Shown: positions 17,842 to 29,720 of the stretch, piece after piece
Layout of the letters: the number at the start of each line of letters is the position of its first letter
Position numbering within the stretch: the stretch's first letter is position 1
NCBI RefSeq assembly: GCF_963678635.1
Contig: NC_087063.1
Span: forward strand, 14,139,006 to 14,203,005
Length of the DNA: 64,000 bases
Source: Symsagittifera roscoffensis
Taxonomy: Eukaryota > Xenacoelomorpha > Acoela > Convolutidae
Direction: 5' to 3'
Made by a program: the position numbers and the translations under genes
The notes under the pieces: model-generated
Databases searched by the model: none
What the model was told of the DNA's origin: nothing
The model's input: only the letters and a program-made list of their open reading frames with translations

Positions 17842-18737
17842 TGTGCCAGTCGGTCATATCTGGAAGTTTGACCTTGAGGGACACAAAAATACGTGATTTT
17901 GGAGTGAAGTTTTATTTTTCAAAATTTCGAATGGAGCCTGTCATGCTCAGTTTTCTCGCAACAACTGAAAACGCAAATTGAAAAATCAGAACGACCGAAT
18001 TTATAATTGCGGGAAAATACTTAAGAAAACAGCAGGAAATTGCTATTTGCAATTTCCAGATACAAAATAAGACACGAGTAGAGCCGTCTTATCCTGAAAT
18101 AGGAAGCGAGATAATCACGAGAGAAGAGTGCAATTATTCGAACTGAACCAGAGTGAACCTTCAACGGAAAGGTGGACAGCTGGAGTGTCCCAATGGTTCA
18201 GACTAAAACTTCAATTCTAGAGTCTAAACTTATTTCCTTTGTTAAAACTGATTAGTATTGAACTTATCAAGTTGTCTTATTTAATTCTCGAGTTGCTCAT
18301 CAATTTAGTTTCTCCTTATTCTCGAGTGCGTCGACATGTGAGTTTCAAATTTAGTTTTCTCGAGTGTGTTTTATGATTGTTATGTTGAGATAAGGCGAGT
18401 TTTAGGTTGATCCATCTGAAATGGATCAAAGTTCCACTGTCCAATAAAAAGTAACTTAACGGATTGTTCCGACCCTGTTTTTAACGGCGTTCGTGTATTT
18501 TGGGTATCTCGAGACCTAAGTATGGGGACGCTCTTATTTTCTAGAGTGGGGGGATATTTTGGAAGTAGCCTTTAAGCTGTAACGGGTTCTAGTCTCATGT
18601 CGCAAGCGAACCGAATTGGCTCCGACCCTTCATGAGGTAGAAAAACACAAGAGATAGTGTCCCTGACTCTTGAGCCAATGGTTATAGGGCCTCTTTTTCT
18701 TAAGCCTCGTATGCGACCGAAGTAGGCGACTGTTACA
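17842..18737 (+). mobile_element. Solo-LTR-like insertion in copy A
   Basis: An ~896-bp noncoding block begins TGTGCCAGTCG and ends CGACTGTTACA (TG...CA, with imperfect inverted ends), flanked by CGT on both sides. It interrupts copy A between its LEP and FRIAIG blocks. It contains AATAAA and GGTTGATCCATCT (18411), which also occurs at 15995 in the 3' region of the + strand element. Both places have CCCTGTTTTTA 60-85 bp further on. It may be a diverged LTR of that element's family. The TSD is short and the boundaries are tentative. Confidence 0.45.
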
Positions 18738-20089
18738 CGTCCGTTGGTTCGAGTCGTAAAATCAAGTCTGCAATTTTGCTGTGGAAAATTGGCTCCGTCC
18801 AATTTTTTTGCATTTCATTTTCCGGAGCCATTTCAATTTTTCCAAGTTCAAACCACCGTTTAAGCGCGTTGACATGCTCCAAACCAAAGGTTTCGCTCAA
18901 GGCATCTTTTGCTCCTACTGCTGAGGCTAAAAAAGCGGGTAAAGCGAGAAGACAAGCGGAAGAAACGCCCAAGCCACCATTTGTAAAAACTGGTTATCAT
19001 CCGTTTACACATTAGTGACCTTGCATAACAAAATTTTTTAGTAATTTGTCGAAGCGTTCCAAAAAATCATTTTGCAAAAAACAAGGGCTCGTACGCAAAA
19101 AATATAGGAGTTTTGGCATGCTAAAGCAATTTTTCAGGAGTTAAAAACCATAATGGGCGTCTAATTTGTCAGTGACATCCGAAATTTTTTCAAACTCTTT
19201 AATTTTTTTGCCGAGCAATTCTTTTCGGCAAAGTTCGCCGATTGGAGATCCTAAAATGAGGAGTTCTTCCTTTGTTTTAATTTTTAATTTGGGGCATATT
19301 TTTCGAAACTGTATTAAAATTGAATTATACTGTGTACTCGTAGTTGGTGCCAAAAAACAAAGATCGCCTTTCTCAGTGTTCAAGCTCAGGCCGTAATTTT
19401 GTTCCAACTTCAGAATCTTTTTAAGGTCCCGGAGTACTACCTCATGGTCCTTATGGTAATTTCCATCATCTAAATACCAGATGTTAATTTTCGACTCCAA
19501 CTGTTTGACTAGTATCTGAATGGTTTCCGTAAAAAGGGGTGGGGCTTCAGGATCACCTTGCTGAGTTCCGTCTTCTGACATTATGACAGAGCTTCCGTAA
19601 AAAAGATAACTAGGCTTACTACACGCCCAATGGGTGAATTATCAATTCGGGGCGATTTGAATAAACACGATTCAGCATTGTTTCTCTATTTAGAGAGTTA
19701 AAGGCATTCTTAAAATCTAGTTTTAAAAGAACAGTGCATTTTGGTTTCAATTAGGTTTAGAAACGAGTGTGCAGCTATTTCTGCTCCTCGTTTGGTACCG
19801 CATCCTACCTTTACGTCTCCGAAAAAATTTTCTCGCTTGGAGAGGGCCTTGCTTCCAGCGCATTTAAACGCGATACGTCTCAGCGTGTTGCCTATGGCAA
19901 TCGGTCTCAACCCTCCGTCTATTTTTATGAGGGCGATAAGCTTTGCGCCAAAAAAAATGGTCTCAGGGGTTCGGGTATTTGGCCATCTCCAATGAGGTTT
20001 ATCAGCTTAGTAAGCGATATTGGAAAAATAAGTCGTGCACTGTCATTCGACTTACTAACAAGAACTTTAAAAATTGATTGTAGATGATG

Positions 20090-20395
20090 TCATTTGTTTT
20101 GTCCGACAGACTTTCCGTCTTTTGGTACTCTCTTGAGTACTCGGACAATTGAGATGGCTGTATTAACACAATTTTCTAGCACTAACTCATTACCTGTTGT
20201 TGCTTTATTAACAGATTTTACATCAACGCATAAAGGACACTGAAACCATTGGGTTTTCATAGAGTCGCTAATAGAAATATTTAAACAACTGATATGATAC
20301 CAACTAGAACAACAATCACATCTAATCCTATTTATCAGTCCTGAAGTTTTAAAGCGTGTACACTCTTTGTGGTTTTCCTCATCTTGACGCAGCAT
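20090..20395 (-). pseudogene. PHD-like zinc-finger fragment, likely from a retroelement ORF1
   Basis: An open stretch of ~101 residues from ATG 20395 contains IRCDCCSSWYHISC and WFQCPLC, the second half of a PHD-type finger. Such fingers occur in ORF1 of CR1-like LINEs and related elements. The piece lies just upstream (in - strand sense) of RPDG copy A, so it may be that element's N-terminal region or a separate LINE remnant. Confidence 0.45.
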
Positions 20396-20870
20396 AAAGA
20401 TAAAAAAAGAATTTTGACTGGACTTTAGGGGACTGAACTAACCTGTGATAAGTGTTTTGTGGGAATTTTATAAATCAGCAAAAAAAATAAAAGACAATTA
20501 ATTAATTTAAGTTTTAAAATCGAATTATAAAAATCAAAAACAACGAACAATCTCACCCGAGCTCAGTAGGTCCAGCGGTCAACCACCAGACTCTTCAAGC
20601 CAGTTCCAGTTTCCCACATCCCCACAGAAAGCCACTTGACAGACTTGTCTCTAAAATACTCCAGAGGGCGCTCCACAAACAGGCACAAACATCAACCATA
20701 ACAAATCTATTTGATAAGTTTATCAGAACAACTAGGCTAAAAGGTGATTATAACGAAATCCTTGCATTTGTGGAATATTCGATCATTTCAATTTTATGTT
20801 CTAACTTGTATCTTTTGTCTGAATGTCATGTCATGTAGACTTAATGTCTCGTCGTCCTATTTATCTAGCA
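20396..20870. other. Unassigned 475 bp
   Basis: No gene is supported. The part at 20555-20700 is less AT-rich than its surroundings and includes GGGCGCTCC. It could be 5' UTR of the retroelement ending at 20395 on the - strand. Confidence 0.3.
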
Positions 20871-20879
20871 TCACCCAAC

Positions 20880-22510
20880 ACATCCGGAGAGTTAGTTACC
20901 GATGCAAAAGTCCTTATTCGAAAAAAAAAAACAGTCCCTGCTTCCTTACTATATACCATTCGACCAGAATGCTTAGCGGTTTCATTCAAAAACGAAAGGT
21001 ACGATACGTTGGAGATGACGATAAAAAACTTTATTTAAAAGAAATACATCAGAAGTGGAGTGATCCCGAGGAGCCACCGCTTTTTGCTGAAACAATCCAG
21101 ACGATAGTAAAAAAAGCCTGAATCCAAAATAAACGTTTGATATTAGATGATGGAAACCGAGCCGACGACACAAACCTGGTGCTCCGAGACCTTAAAAGCA
21201 TACTGAAATCAGAAAAAAACTACGACTTATCACTAATTACGGAAAAATTTGATCTATGTTTTCTAGAACAGACCACAACTAAGCAGTACAACAAATTATA
21301 GGTCAAAGTCGAAATAAAAACCAAATCCAAGGAAGAACTTGTAATCCTGGGCTCCTCTGTAAGCGAATCTGGTCGAAAACAAATGCTAAATTCATGATTT
21401 TTACCTCTTAAAAAATTGCTTAAGCATACCGAAGCTCCTATATTTTTTGCGTACAAGTCATTGTTTTTCGCTATGGAACTTTTTTTTTGGAAAAAGACGC
21501 TCGAATTTTAGGATTTTCTTTAAACAAGGTAACACATATAAAAATGAATGCAAGCGCATTTTCGCAGACAGTACTCACGAAAGCCAAAGGTGGCTTGGCT
21601 AAATCTTCCGCTCGCCTTCTAGATTTTTCCCTCTTTTCTAGCCTCAGCAATTAGAGCGATAGCTACTTTAAGTGAATTTTTGGTTTGGAGAAGGAGGATG
21701 GAACATTTAATGATGCATTAGAACCCTGCTTTTATTCAGCAAATCGTGAAATAACTCCGGCAAACGAAATCCAAAAAAAAATGGACTGAGCCCATTTTTA
21801 ATGAGGAAATTTTTCATATGATTTTGAAACTAGAGCCTCTTTATGAAAAAAGGTCCAAAGCGTAATAAAAAAACTCGGCTTGCATTGGTCAAATCTTCTA
21901 CGATGTAAAAATTTAAGGTTGATATTGTCAAAACAGCAGCTTAGATTTGAAAATTGGACTTCGCCTAGGTTTAAAATTTGTGAAAACATAGATGCGTTTG
22001 CGGAATATATGTAACCAAAAATGAATGATATGGTCTAAATTGTCTCTAAAAAAGCTGAAAGAGTCACTAGCCATTCAAATTTGGATGCCCTTGTAAAGCA
22101 TAGTCTAACCTCTACACACATTCTTTCTGTTTCAGAGCCACGACACCTCCACAGGACAGATCAGAAGCAACCAGACGGTTTGACGCTCGTCCCACGGGAT
22201 GTAACGGTGGATGACTCCCTAGCCCCTAGTAAAATGAGCTCAGGCTCGATTTGTAACCCCGTAACGGCCGTGGCCGAGGTGGAAGATTGAAAATCTGCCA
22301 AATGAAGAGATTTAATTGATGTTGGATATTTTTTTCAACCAATAGCTTTCGAATTTCAATGTGCCGCCGCATAGCACTGAGATTTTTTCAGAATAAGCTC
22401 TGGAAGAACTTGTGCACGTGTAACGAGGAACCCAGGGTAGGTAATTTTCTTAGGCAGAGAATCTTTCTCGCAAAACAGGTGGCTAACGCTGCCTGTGTGC
22501 TCAGTACTAA
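20880..22510 (+). pseudogene. RPDG-family retroelement, copy B (degenerate)
   Basis: The same protein blocks as copy A, on the + strand and with many stops: DPEEPPLFAETIQT then YLDDGN (~21060-21165), LDLCFL-like and EELVILGS segments (~21250-21360), ARLLDFS block (~21610), WTEPIFN and LKLEP (~21780-21840), a KNLRLxLSxQQ-like block (~21900), KQPDGLTLVP with DVTVDDSLAP (~22160-22235), and a last block RIFLAKQVANAA (~22460-22495). The order is collinear with copy A, so this is one old insertion. No intact frame remains. Confidence 0.7.
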
Positions 22511-22960
22511 TAATGATAAAGCTGTTTTCGAAGAATATTTTTTTATTTTTAGAGGCAAGGGAACAAAAGCGCATATTTATATAAGTAATTGATAGACCCG
22601 TAGCTGCATATCGGGTTTGTATTTCTGAGTCACTCCTAGCTCTGGTTTATTCTATGCAGGTGTTAGTTTTCTCAATCGGTTTGGCTTGGTTCCCAATCAT
22701 CTGACTCTCTTCCATTATTATTCTACACTCATTACTAATTACTTTTTTTATTTTTACTTGCTCTCTACTTATAATGTTTACTCATTATATTTTACTCTTC
22801 CATATCTAGAAAATTCCGAGCACTCTTCTGGAATAAGGTGCTGAAGGGACTCCTGACTGTAACCTCGGTTTTTATGATACTTTCGACATTCTGATTAGGT
22901 TGACTTCGTAAAGTTTTTTTAATCTAATTTGTTTTTAAAATTTTTAAAACGCCAGAAAAA
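22511..22960 (+). other. Probable 3' UTR of RPDG copy B, then unassigned sequence
   Basis: GTTAGTTTTCTCAATC (~22665) and the sequence after it match the corresponding place downstream of copy C (~27828), so the shared 3' UTR reaches at least ~22740. The remainder is AT-rich without a recognisable feature. Confidence 0.4.
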
Positions 22961-23880
22961 CGTCACATCGTGGAAATTGAGCAGTCGTACTTATAGAAAA
23001 GGTTTGCAACTCCTGAGAGCCCTTTCACAGAACCCAACTACAGGGTGGGAATTTTCAAATTTTGAGAAAGTACAAGCTTCAATTTTCTAAAAAAAAAAAA
23101 CCTTGAAAAAATCACCTATGAAACGTTATATCCAAAAAACTACTAAGATTTGAGTAATTATATTAGGGGGCCAGATTTGCAACCACTGAGAGTACTTCGA
23201 AAGCTCCCAACTGCAGGGTTGGGAATTTGAAACCTTGAAAAAAAACAGTGTAATTTAATTACTCTGAATTTTTTTTTCAAATTCACTGAAAATGTCATTT
23301 CTGGAAAACTACGAATATTTAGGCAGTCATACTTAGAAAAAAAATTGGCAACCTCAAAGAGTGCCCTGCCAGAGCCTCACTAAAGTTATTCGGACTTAAA
23401 TCTTTACGAGAAACCTTATTACTAAGTAATTTGATCATTTAAGAAAAAATCATAACAAACGTCACATCTTGGAAATAAAGAGTATTTGAGCAGCCGCATT
23501 TGGACGCACAATTTGCACCCCTTAACTCTTGAGGGTACCCTCGCAGTAACCATCGACACGGCTGTAAATTTCAAATTTTTCAAACTTTTCAAAGTCTGAG
23601 TTTCTGAAAAATCAAAAAGAAATCATAAAACACTGAGTACTCTGTCAGAATCCTAGAGAGTACTCTGTCAGCTCCCAACTACAAAGTTGGAAATTTCAAA
23701 TTTTGTGAATTCCATTAGAGTTTTCTGAAAATTTTTGAAAAATCACAAGATCGTTGTATCTTGTAAACTAAAAGAATTTGAGCGTTGATACTTCGTGACT
23801 AAATTTGCAACCATTGGGGTAACCCTAAAAGCATCCCCTTTCTGGGTGGATTATTTTAAAATCGGTAAAATAAACACCGT
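22960..23880. repeat. Degenerate ~155-170-bp tandem array, about six units
   Basis: Unit starts with a CGTCACATCTTGGAAA-like motif can be placed near 22967, 23122, 23288, 23457, 23614 and 23750. Each is followed 50-70 bp later by ATTTGCAACC-like sequence and then by CCCAACTACAGGGTTGGGAA-like sequence. Units are strongly diverged with small indels, so this is an old satellite-like block. Confidence 0.6.
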
Positions 23881-25890
23881 ATTCAAACTGGAATTCAAAA
23901 AAACTCAACAATTGGAATATGCGACATAGCTTAAATATGCAAACAAATGCTATGACGCTTAACCATGGTAAATAGAGCTTAAACATGGTTGTATACGTGT
24001 CACACGCATTTAAATATAGTATAGATAGATGAAACGTGTGTGCTACACAACAAAAATAGTCAACGATTAGAAAAAATGGCAGCAACTACGCCCAACCTGA
24101 AACTGAAAATCAGAGAGAAAACCTACCGAGACATAACGCTTCTGGAGCTACAATCGTTCCCTTTAATTTACGAACCGGGAAGGCTGGGGTTTAGATCTAA
24201 CTCTTATCCCAAGTTAAGAATCCACAGGAACCAGGAAGGACCTATCTTTGGACTCTGAAACTGTTTCATTAAGTTTTTAGCTCTCTGGTTATGTGCTGAA
24301 TTTATTTAAAAACATAACCAACTGACAGTTGGAAAAGAGCAATGAACGCAAGGAAACTGGAAAAAACTGACGAGGTATTTAAGAGATCTTCAACTTTTTA
24401 CTTTCGGCCTGCACTTCCCCTGACTTTTTGGCAATAAACCGTCCAACCTCCGTTTGGTAAACAGGATGACCTACGCGCGTATTTTTCTTCAGCTAGCTTA
24501 TACTTTAGTTTGCTGCTTCAGTTTTATGTTCGTCTGTTAAAAAGCGCTCTGGGTAAATATGCCTGGCCTGGAGAACCTGGTGAATGCGCTGCTGGATTTG
24601 CTCAGCAAGATGTTTCCCGACGGCAGTATCCTAGTGGTAGGATACCTGACAGTTTGGCCAATTTTGATGGATTTACTCCAGTTAAACTCTAACTTCTACA
24701 CTTTTTCGGAATTTGAGACGCCCTAAAAAACCTATTTTATTCATGGTAAAGATGATTTTAGTTTCTCTGCCGCGAACACTTTTTGCGCGGTGGTGATAGC
24801 CGCAATTCTTTTGCAGACTCTTGAGCGTGGCATCATAGATATTCAATAATCAGCATGGAGATTACGCCTTCACTGAGCATAGAGTAGCTCTGCTTGTCAG
24901 ATTTGGTACCGATTTTTTCATTCTTCCTTATGATTTTATCAAGGGCTCGAGACCTAACCCGAGACCACCATTTATTAGGATACTCGTTGATTAACCACGG
25001 TTCACAGTTAATATTCATTTTGTTTATCAAAGCCTTCCAATGTGGACGTATTCCGGAACTAACGGTGAACAGTTCCCTTAATTACATTCTCTCTGTATCG
25101 AACGGTTTCAGGATGGTATCTGAGTTTGTTGGCTTTTGATAGCAACCACGGCTCACTTTTCTGGTCTTTTTGATGTTTATTTCTAACTCTGGAAAACAAA
25201 GCTCCCCATTGCAACTTTGTGTTTCAATAGCGAACTGTAAATGACAATCAAGCCTATTAGTAGCTTGAAATAATTACTCCTAGTTGCTTCTAATTGTCCT
25301 CACTATACTGATACATTGGAAATGTTCTTTATGAAATAGTGTTAGATCTGTTCATATTGCTCCAACTGGGTAATTAGTCACTCGCATGTTGTCTTAGCGG
25401 AAATTTTTTCGAATAAATATAATGACTGACATTACCTTCAGTATGAGAATCGTTAATAAGAAACTAGTTTCTGTGAGGCGTCTTTTTAGTTGTTTTCTAG
25501 GATAACCTTGAAAAAATTGTAAAGCGACAGTTATTTAACAGAAATTTAACAAAAATGCGCTCCGTTGTTAACAAAAAAAAACACCATTGTCGATTCGCTA
25601 CAAGATTTTTTCTCAAATCAACAGATCATGGGCAGAGATTGAAGACAACAAACAGCAAGCTCGAAAATTAAAAAGAAAAATACTTGCCGCTTCCGATGGC
25701 AAGTTGTGCTATTTCGACTTGCAGCTAAACTTTTGAAAAGCACACAAGGAGAGAGCTCAAATATTTTTTCTAAGCCCGGAAAAGTTCAATAGACTTTTCT
25801 GGATTTGACATGGAGATTTACAGAGCGACTAGGTCTCTTTTAATTGGTTTCAAATGCTGTTGAGACAAAAGTGTTGCCCAAATTCTTTAA
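23881..25890. other. Unassigned 2 kb
   Basis: No supported gene. Short frames at 24040-24258, 24510-24692 and 24833-25030 have no recognisable motif. One small perfect hairpin, GTATCCTA-GTGG-TAGGATAC, lies near 24627. The last part could be the decayed 5' region of RPDG copy C. Confidence 0.3.
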
Positions 25891-25899
25891 AAAATTAGT

Positions 25900-27725
25900 G
25901 GTTAACCAAACGGCAAAACGAGGCTTAGTTTCTCGACTAGCGGAGCTATTAACAATATCGGAGAAAGTGAAGCACTCAAACCGTTCTATGTTTTTTTTAA
26001 ACTAAAATTTATCGCTCGCGTAAATGTAGAGAAAGGTTTTCGACCAATTGCCATCAGCAACACGCTCAGATCCATTGAATCTGAGTACTCGAGATGCAAG
26101 GCGCTCTCAAAAAGACCTTGTTACTTTGAAAGCTCTCAGTTAGGTTGCAGTAGCACGAGTACCTGAAAACGCGGCACATTTCTTTGATTACTGAATAGAT
26201 TGTAAAAAAAACCATTTATTGTAACTAGATTTTAGAATCTGTTTAGTTCGCTTTAACAGGAAGTTATTTTGGATCTCAATTTTGCGATTCGCGGAAATTA
26301 ACTTGAAAATTAACCAAAATACGCGAGTTACCTTTTATATGAAAATTCCGTAATTGTGTCAGAGGACGATATGCAACATTTTGTTTGGTGCTTTCACCCC
26401 TGTTTGCTGAAAAAATACCGACGCTAGTAAACATATTAGTTTGACATATAGTTTTTCGTTTTGATGGTTTTTCGTTTTTATGTCAGAAAAGTCAAGCCCA
26501 AGAATATAAAATAATGCTCCGACATACAGAAAAAATTGAAAACGGAAAACAATTATTGCTTGAGCTCAAACACAGAAAAAATCACTATATTTTTGAGGAA
26601 AAAATAGAGTAACGCATTCATTACAACCATAGTTCTTTTTTTAATTTTTTGTCCAAAATTATTAAAATGATGATATAAACATACACTTTGGCATGCCGAA
26701 AGTCTTTTTGTTTTGCTTATTGTTTTTTGCTCATTGTTTTTTTTTGCATTAGCATTATTGAGTCTTGGAAAAATCATTCTTTAGCGTTACTGGCGTGAAA
26801 ATGAATGTAAGCCAATTGTTGCAAGCGGATCTCGCGGCAGGCGAAGGTGCCATGGTTGTTTTTTTTTCTGCTCGCCTACAAACGTTTCCCATTTTTCATA
26901 GCCTAGGCAGCATAAACTAAAATTACCCCAAGCGATTTTCATGGTTTAGAATTCAAAGATGGAACATATTATAATGCTTCTGAGACTTGGTTTGAAATAG
27001 CAAAATGAGAACAAACTCCTGACATTGATGCCCAAAAAGTTAAGCAAAGCTCAATTTTGCTTGCAGAACTCTCACATGACATTTAATCTAAATTTTTTGA
27101 TGTGAAAAGTTTAACTATTTGCCAGATTAACTTACTTTGCAAAAGTTAACTATCAAAGACCAAAGGTAACTTAGGATAGTTATTGGACTTCTCTTAAGTT
27201 CTAAAATAAGTGAAAACTTTACTGTGTCCGCGGAAAAGTTGTAACTGAAGACAAATGGCGCCGCTTTTTTGTCTGGAAAGTGCAGTGAGACTCTAAGTTT
27301 TCAATTTTGATTGCCAGCTTCCTTTGTTTTTTGAGCTCCGATAATATTTCAACAAGACAGATCAGAAAAAGACCAGACGGTTTTTTCACTGTTTGTTCAC
27401 TTGGTGGCAGCTCATGTGGGGTGGGTGTAATAACGATAGTAGACTCCTCTACACCTAATAGATTAAGCACAGGATCGTTTTTAGCACCGGAATGCCGGGG
27501 CCAAAACAGAAACTCGTATAACTTAAAATTGTAGAGATTTAATTTTTGATGGCTATCATTTCCAACTAGTTGCTTTTAAAAATCAGAGAGCCGTCGCCAG
27601 TAGCAATAAGATTTTGTTAAGTTCACTCGTTGAGAACTTAAATACAAGCATCGATAAACCGAGGGCAAGTATTTATCTTGAGAAATGAATATTCTTTGCA
27701 AAACAGGTTGCGAAAACTGCCACTG
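25900..27725 (+). pseudogene. RPDG-family retroelement, copy C (degenerate)
   Basis: Recognisable blocks in order: GFRPIAISNTLRS (~26035), KALSKR (~26100), LFAEKI (~26405), a SARL block (~26865), KRPDGFF with VITIVDSSTPNRLSTGSFLAP (~27375-27490), and the last ILCKTGCENCHC block (~27690-27725). All are separated by stops. From 26798 onward this copy lies inside the tandem segmental duplication, so its 3' half is repeated at 33054-33980. Confidence 0.65.
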
Positions 27726-28075
27726 TTTTTGGCAAGATTTTAAGATTACGTTCGCACAAAACTTTTCTTTGGATGATTCAAAGGAACGTTTCGTTTTTTT
27801 GTTCAAAACTTAAGGTATTAGTTTTCTCAATCTGGTTGACTTGATTGCCAACCCTCTCAACTCTCCTTACTTTCTTGCTCGCTATAAATTGATTTGTCTA
27901 CCCAAAATCATAGGTATTTTTATTTCAATTTTGGTTATCTTCATGCCATTGATTTTATAACTCAACTCAAGTTATTGGTTTTATGGTCATCTGTACGCTT
28001 TTGACATTGTTGCGAACGACTTTTGCTTAGACGAACTTTCTGTTTTCTTTGCATTCTCTTGTATACTTATATACT

Positions 28076-28479
28076 CAAGACGAGATGTCCAGATATATCG
28101 CAACGACGACTTTTTTATGTTTACACTCCTCTTGCCAAAGGTAATTTGAATTCCACTTACAGTTGAGCATTGTCTGCGAGAAAGAAAACTTTCAAAGCTT
28201 GCTTCTGGCCTTGAAATTTCATCGATCAGAAGAATAAAAGACCCAAGAGTGATTGCTGACTTTTTTCAAGTTGAAGATTTTTCAGGAAGAATTTTTATCA
28301 TTGATGACAAACCGCTGTTGCTGCCCAAAAAGAAACTTGTTTGCATGTTTTCCGGTATAAAACTCTTCCATCTACTCCATTTTGTCGAGAACTCTATGTT
28401 AAATGTTATGGGGGACGGAATCAATCTAAATTGAAGTCGAGATGTCGAGATATATCAGAACGACAGTTTTTTTAGTTTG
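28076..28479. repeat. Direct repeat pair of ~46 bp, 357 bp apart
   Basis: A block with CGAGATGTCCAGATATATC at 28076-28121 recurs diverged at 28433-28479 (CGAGATGTCGAGATATATC). Both are followed by CAACGAC- or GAACGAC-like sequence and a T run. The pair is also present in unit 2 (~34336 and ~34708), where both members continue into TAGAGAGTTT. It could be the ends of a small element. Confidence 0.5.
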
Positions 28480-29246
28480 TAGAGAGTTTGTGAGATCGTA
28501 GAAAACTTTCATCAATTGAAAATTGAGCAATATTCCCAAATGAAATCCCTACCGATCGTTGTTTATAAAAATCCTTGATTTCGTCCATCGAATAATTGCA
28601 AAGTAATATTTCATCATCTTACAACAGATTGATGTTAGGCTGATTGGTTTGTAATTATCTGACAGGGAATGTTTTCTTTATTTTTGGTACAGAATTTTGC
28701 GACTCTGTGCGACCCACGTTGCGACTTTGCGCGACCCTTGTGGGACTTTGTGCGACTCAAGCTTCTAGCGGGATTTTGGAATTTCGGTCGCAGAAAGTCC
28801 TTTTTGTTGACCAATTTCGGTCGCAACATGAGTCGCGGACCTCGGCACGGGTAAGCAATAAGCTTATTTCCTTCCTATGATGTACGAAAACCAGCAAGAG
28901 CGGCGTGATAACTTTTTCATCCAACTCGATCCAAAATAACTGTGGCTAAAATTTGAGTTTGACTAGCACTTAATTGATATTAGTAAGGGTTGCTTCAATT
29001 GAAGTATCTAGTTCGCTCAGGGGCGGATCTAGGATTTTCTCGAGGGGGGAGGGGATTAAGCGGATTTTCAAAAAAAAAAATTAAAAGTTTTGTCGACCTT
29101 TTTTTAGGTCAACCAAACTGATTTTCTCCCAATCACTATGAAGAACCCATTTTGACCAAATTTTCTGCGCCGCAGGAAATTCTTTGAAAAAACAGGCCAA
29201 CAAAGGGAATTTCAGCGCTCGCTCCCCCTCAAAATTAGTATACTTT

Positions 29247-29440
29247 GGCGTCGAAGGCGCCTTCAGAAAAGTTTTATGGTCAGTCAGCCAAAAAGAGAAT
29301 TCACCTGCCGACCTGCCGACAGCGACCAACCCCCCCCCCCCCCCCTCCCCCCCTTTGGCGTCGAAGGCGCCTTCAGAAAAGTTTTATGGTCAGTCAGCCA
29401 AAAAGAGAATTCACCTGCCGACAGCCAACAAACCCCCCCC
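29247..29440. repeat. Two ~108-bp GC-rich tandem repeats with poly(C)
   Basis: GGCGTCGAAGGCGCC followed by CTTCAGAAAAGTTTTATGG and a CAGTCAGCC segment occurs at 29247 and again at 29355, each unit ending in a long C run. Unit 2 has one copy (35489). This accounts for most of the length difference between the two segmental units. Confidence 0.75.
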
Positions 29441-29457
29441 CCCCCCATTAATACGCT

Positions 29458-29720
29458 GGTGAGTTCGCCCCAGTCCAAATTAGTCAAAATATTAGTTGAA
29501 TCAATATCATGGAGATGTCTATTGTCCCTGTCGGTTAGTTTTTTTGGTTCTTTAATATGTTGTGCTATAAGCATACTTTTTTTTGCTTCTAATATGCAAG
29601 ACTCTACAGGGCTATTTTCGTTTTTGTTTACCCGGCTGAATAATTTGCAATTGTTCTGTGGTGGTTTGTGTGTGTTACAATCAGTGTCAAACTATTATAC
29701 CGCGTTTAAATCACATTCCT
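29458..29720 (-). pseudogene. Possible LINE ORF2 linker fragment
   Basis: The - strand reads KEPKKLTDRDNRHLHDID and then NILTNLDW, which resembles the stretch between endonuclease and RT in LINE proteins. Upstream sequence contains stops. A near-identical copy is at 35588-35850 in segmental unit 2. Weak evidence. Confidence 0.3.

Larger units (their letters stand above)
16349..20010 (-). pseudogene. RPDG-family retroelement, copy A (degenerate, twice interrupted)
   Basis: A decayed reverse transcriptase gene read from ~19.95 kb down to a stop near 16349. Pieces in order: RPIAIGNTLRR and GAEIAAHSFL block (19910-19710); RT core with QQGDPEAP and active site YLDDG (19581-19141); LALPAFLAS block (18972-18733); FRIAIGLRLG block and a Cys-rich HKCECGEDV segment (17860-17670); then the conserved C-terminal domain with KRPDG, WNVTVVD and AAAEAEER (16825-16517) and a last segment ending ISMAIQIANAA. 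The C-terminal motifs resemble a PD-(D/E)xK nuclease layout; that is inference. The gene is broken by frameshifts, a LINE insertion at 16834-17669 and an LTR-like insertion at 17842-18737. Confidence 0.75.

Noticed and set aside
29018-29050. CAGGGGCGGATCTAGG, like one end of a hAT-type element (also near 35255)
   Set aside because: No matching inverted end or 8-bp target duplication was found nearby, so a hAT element is not claimed.
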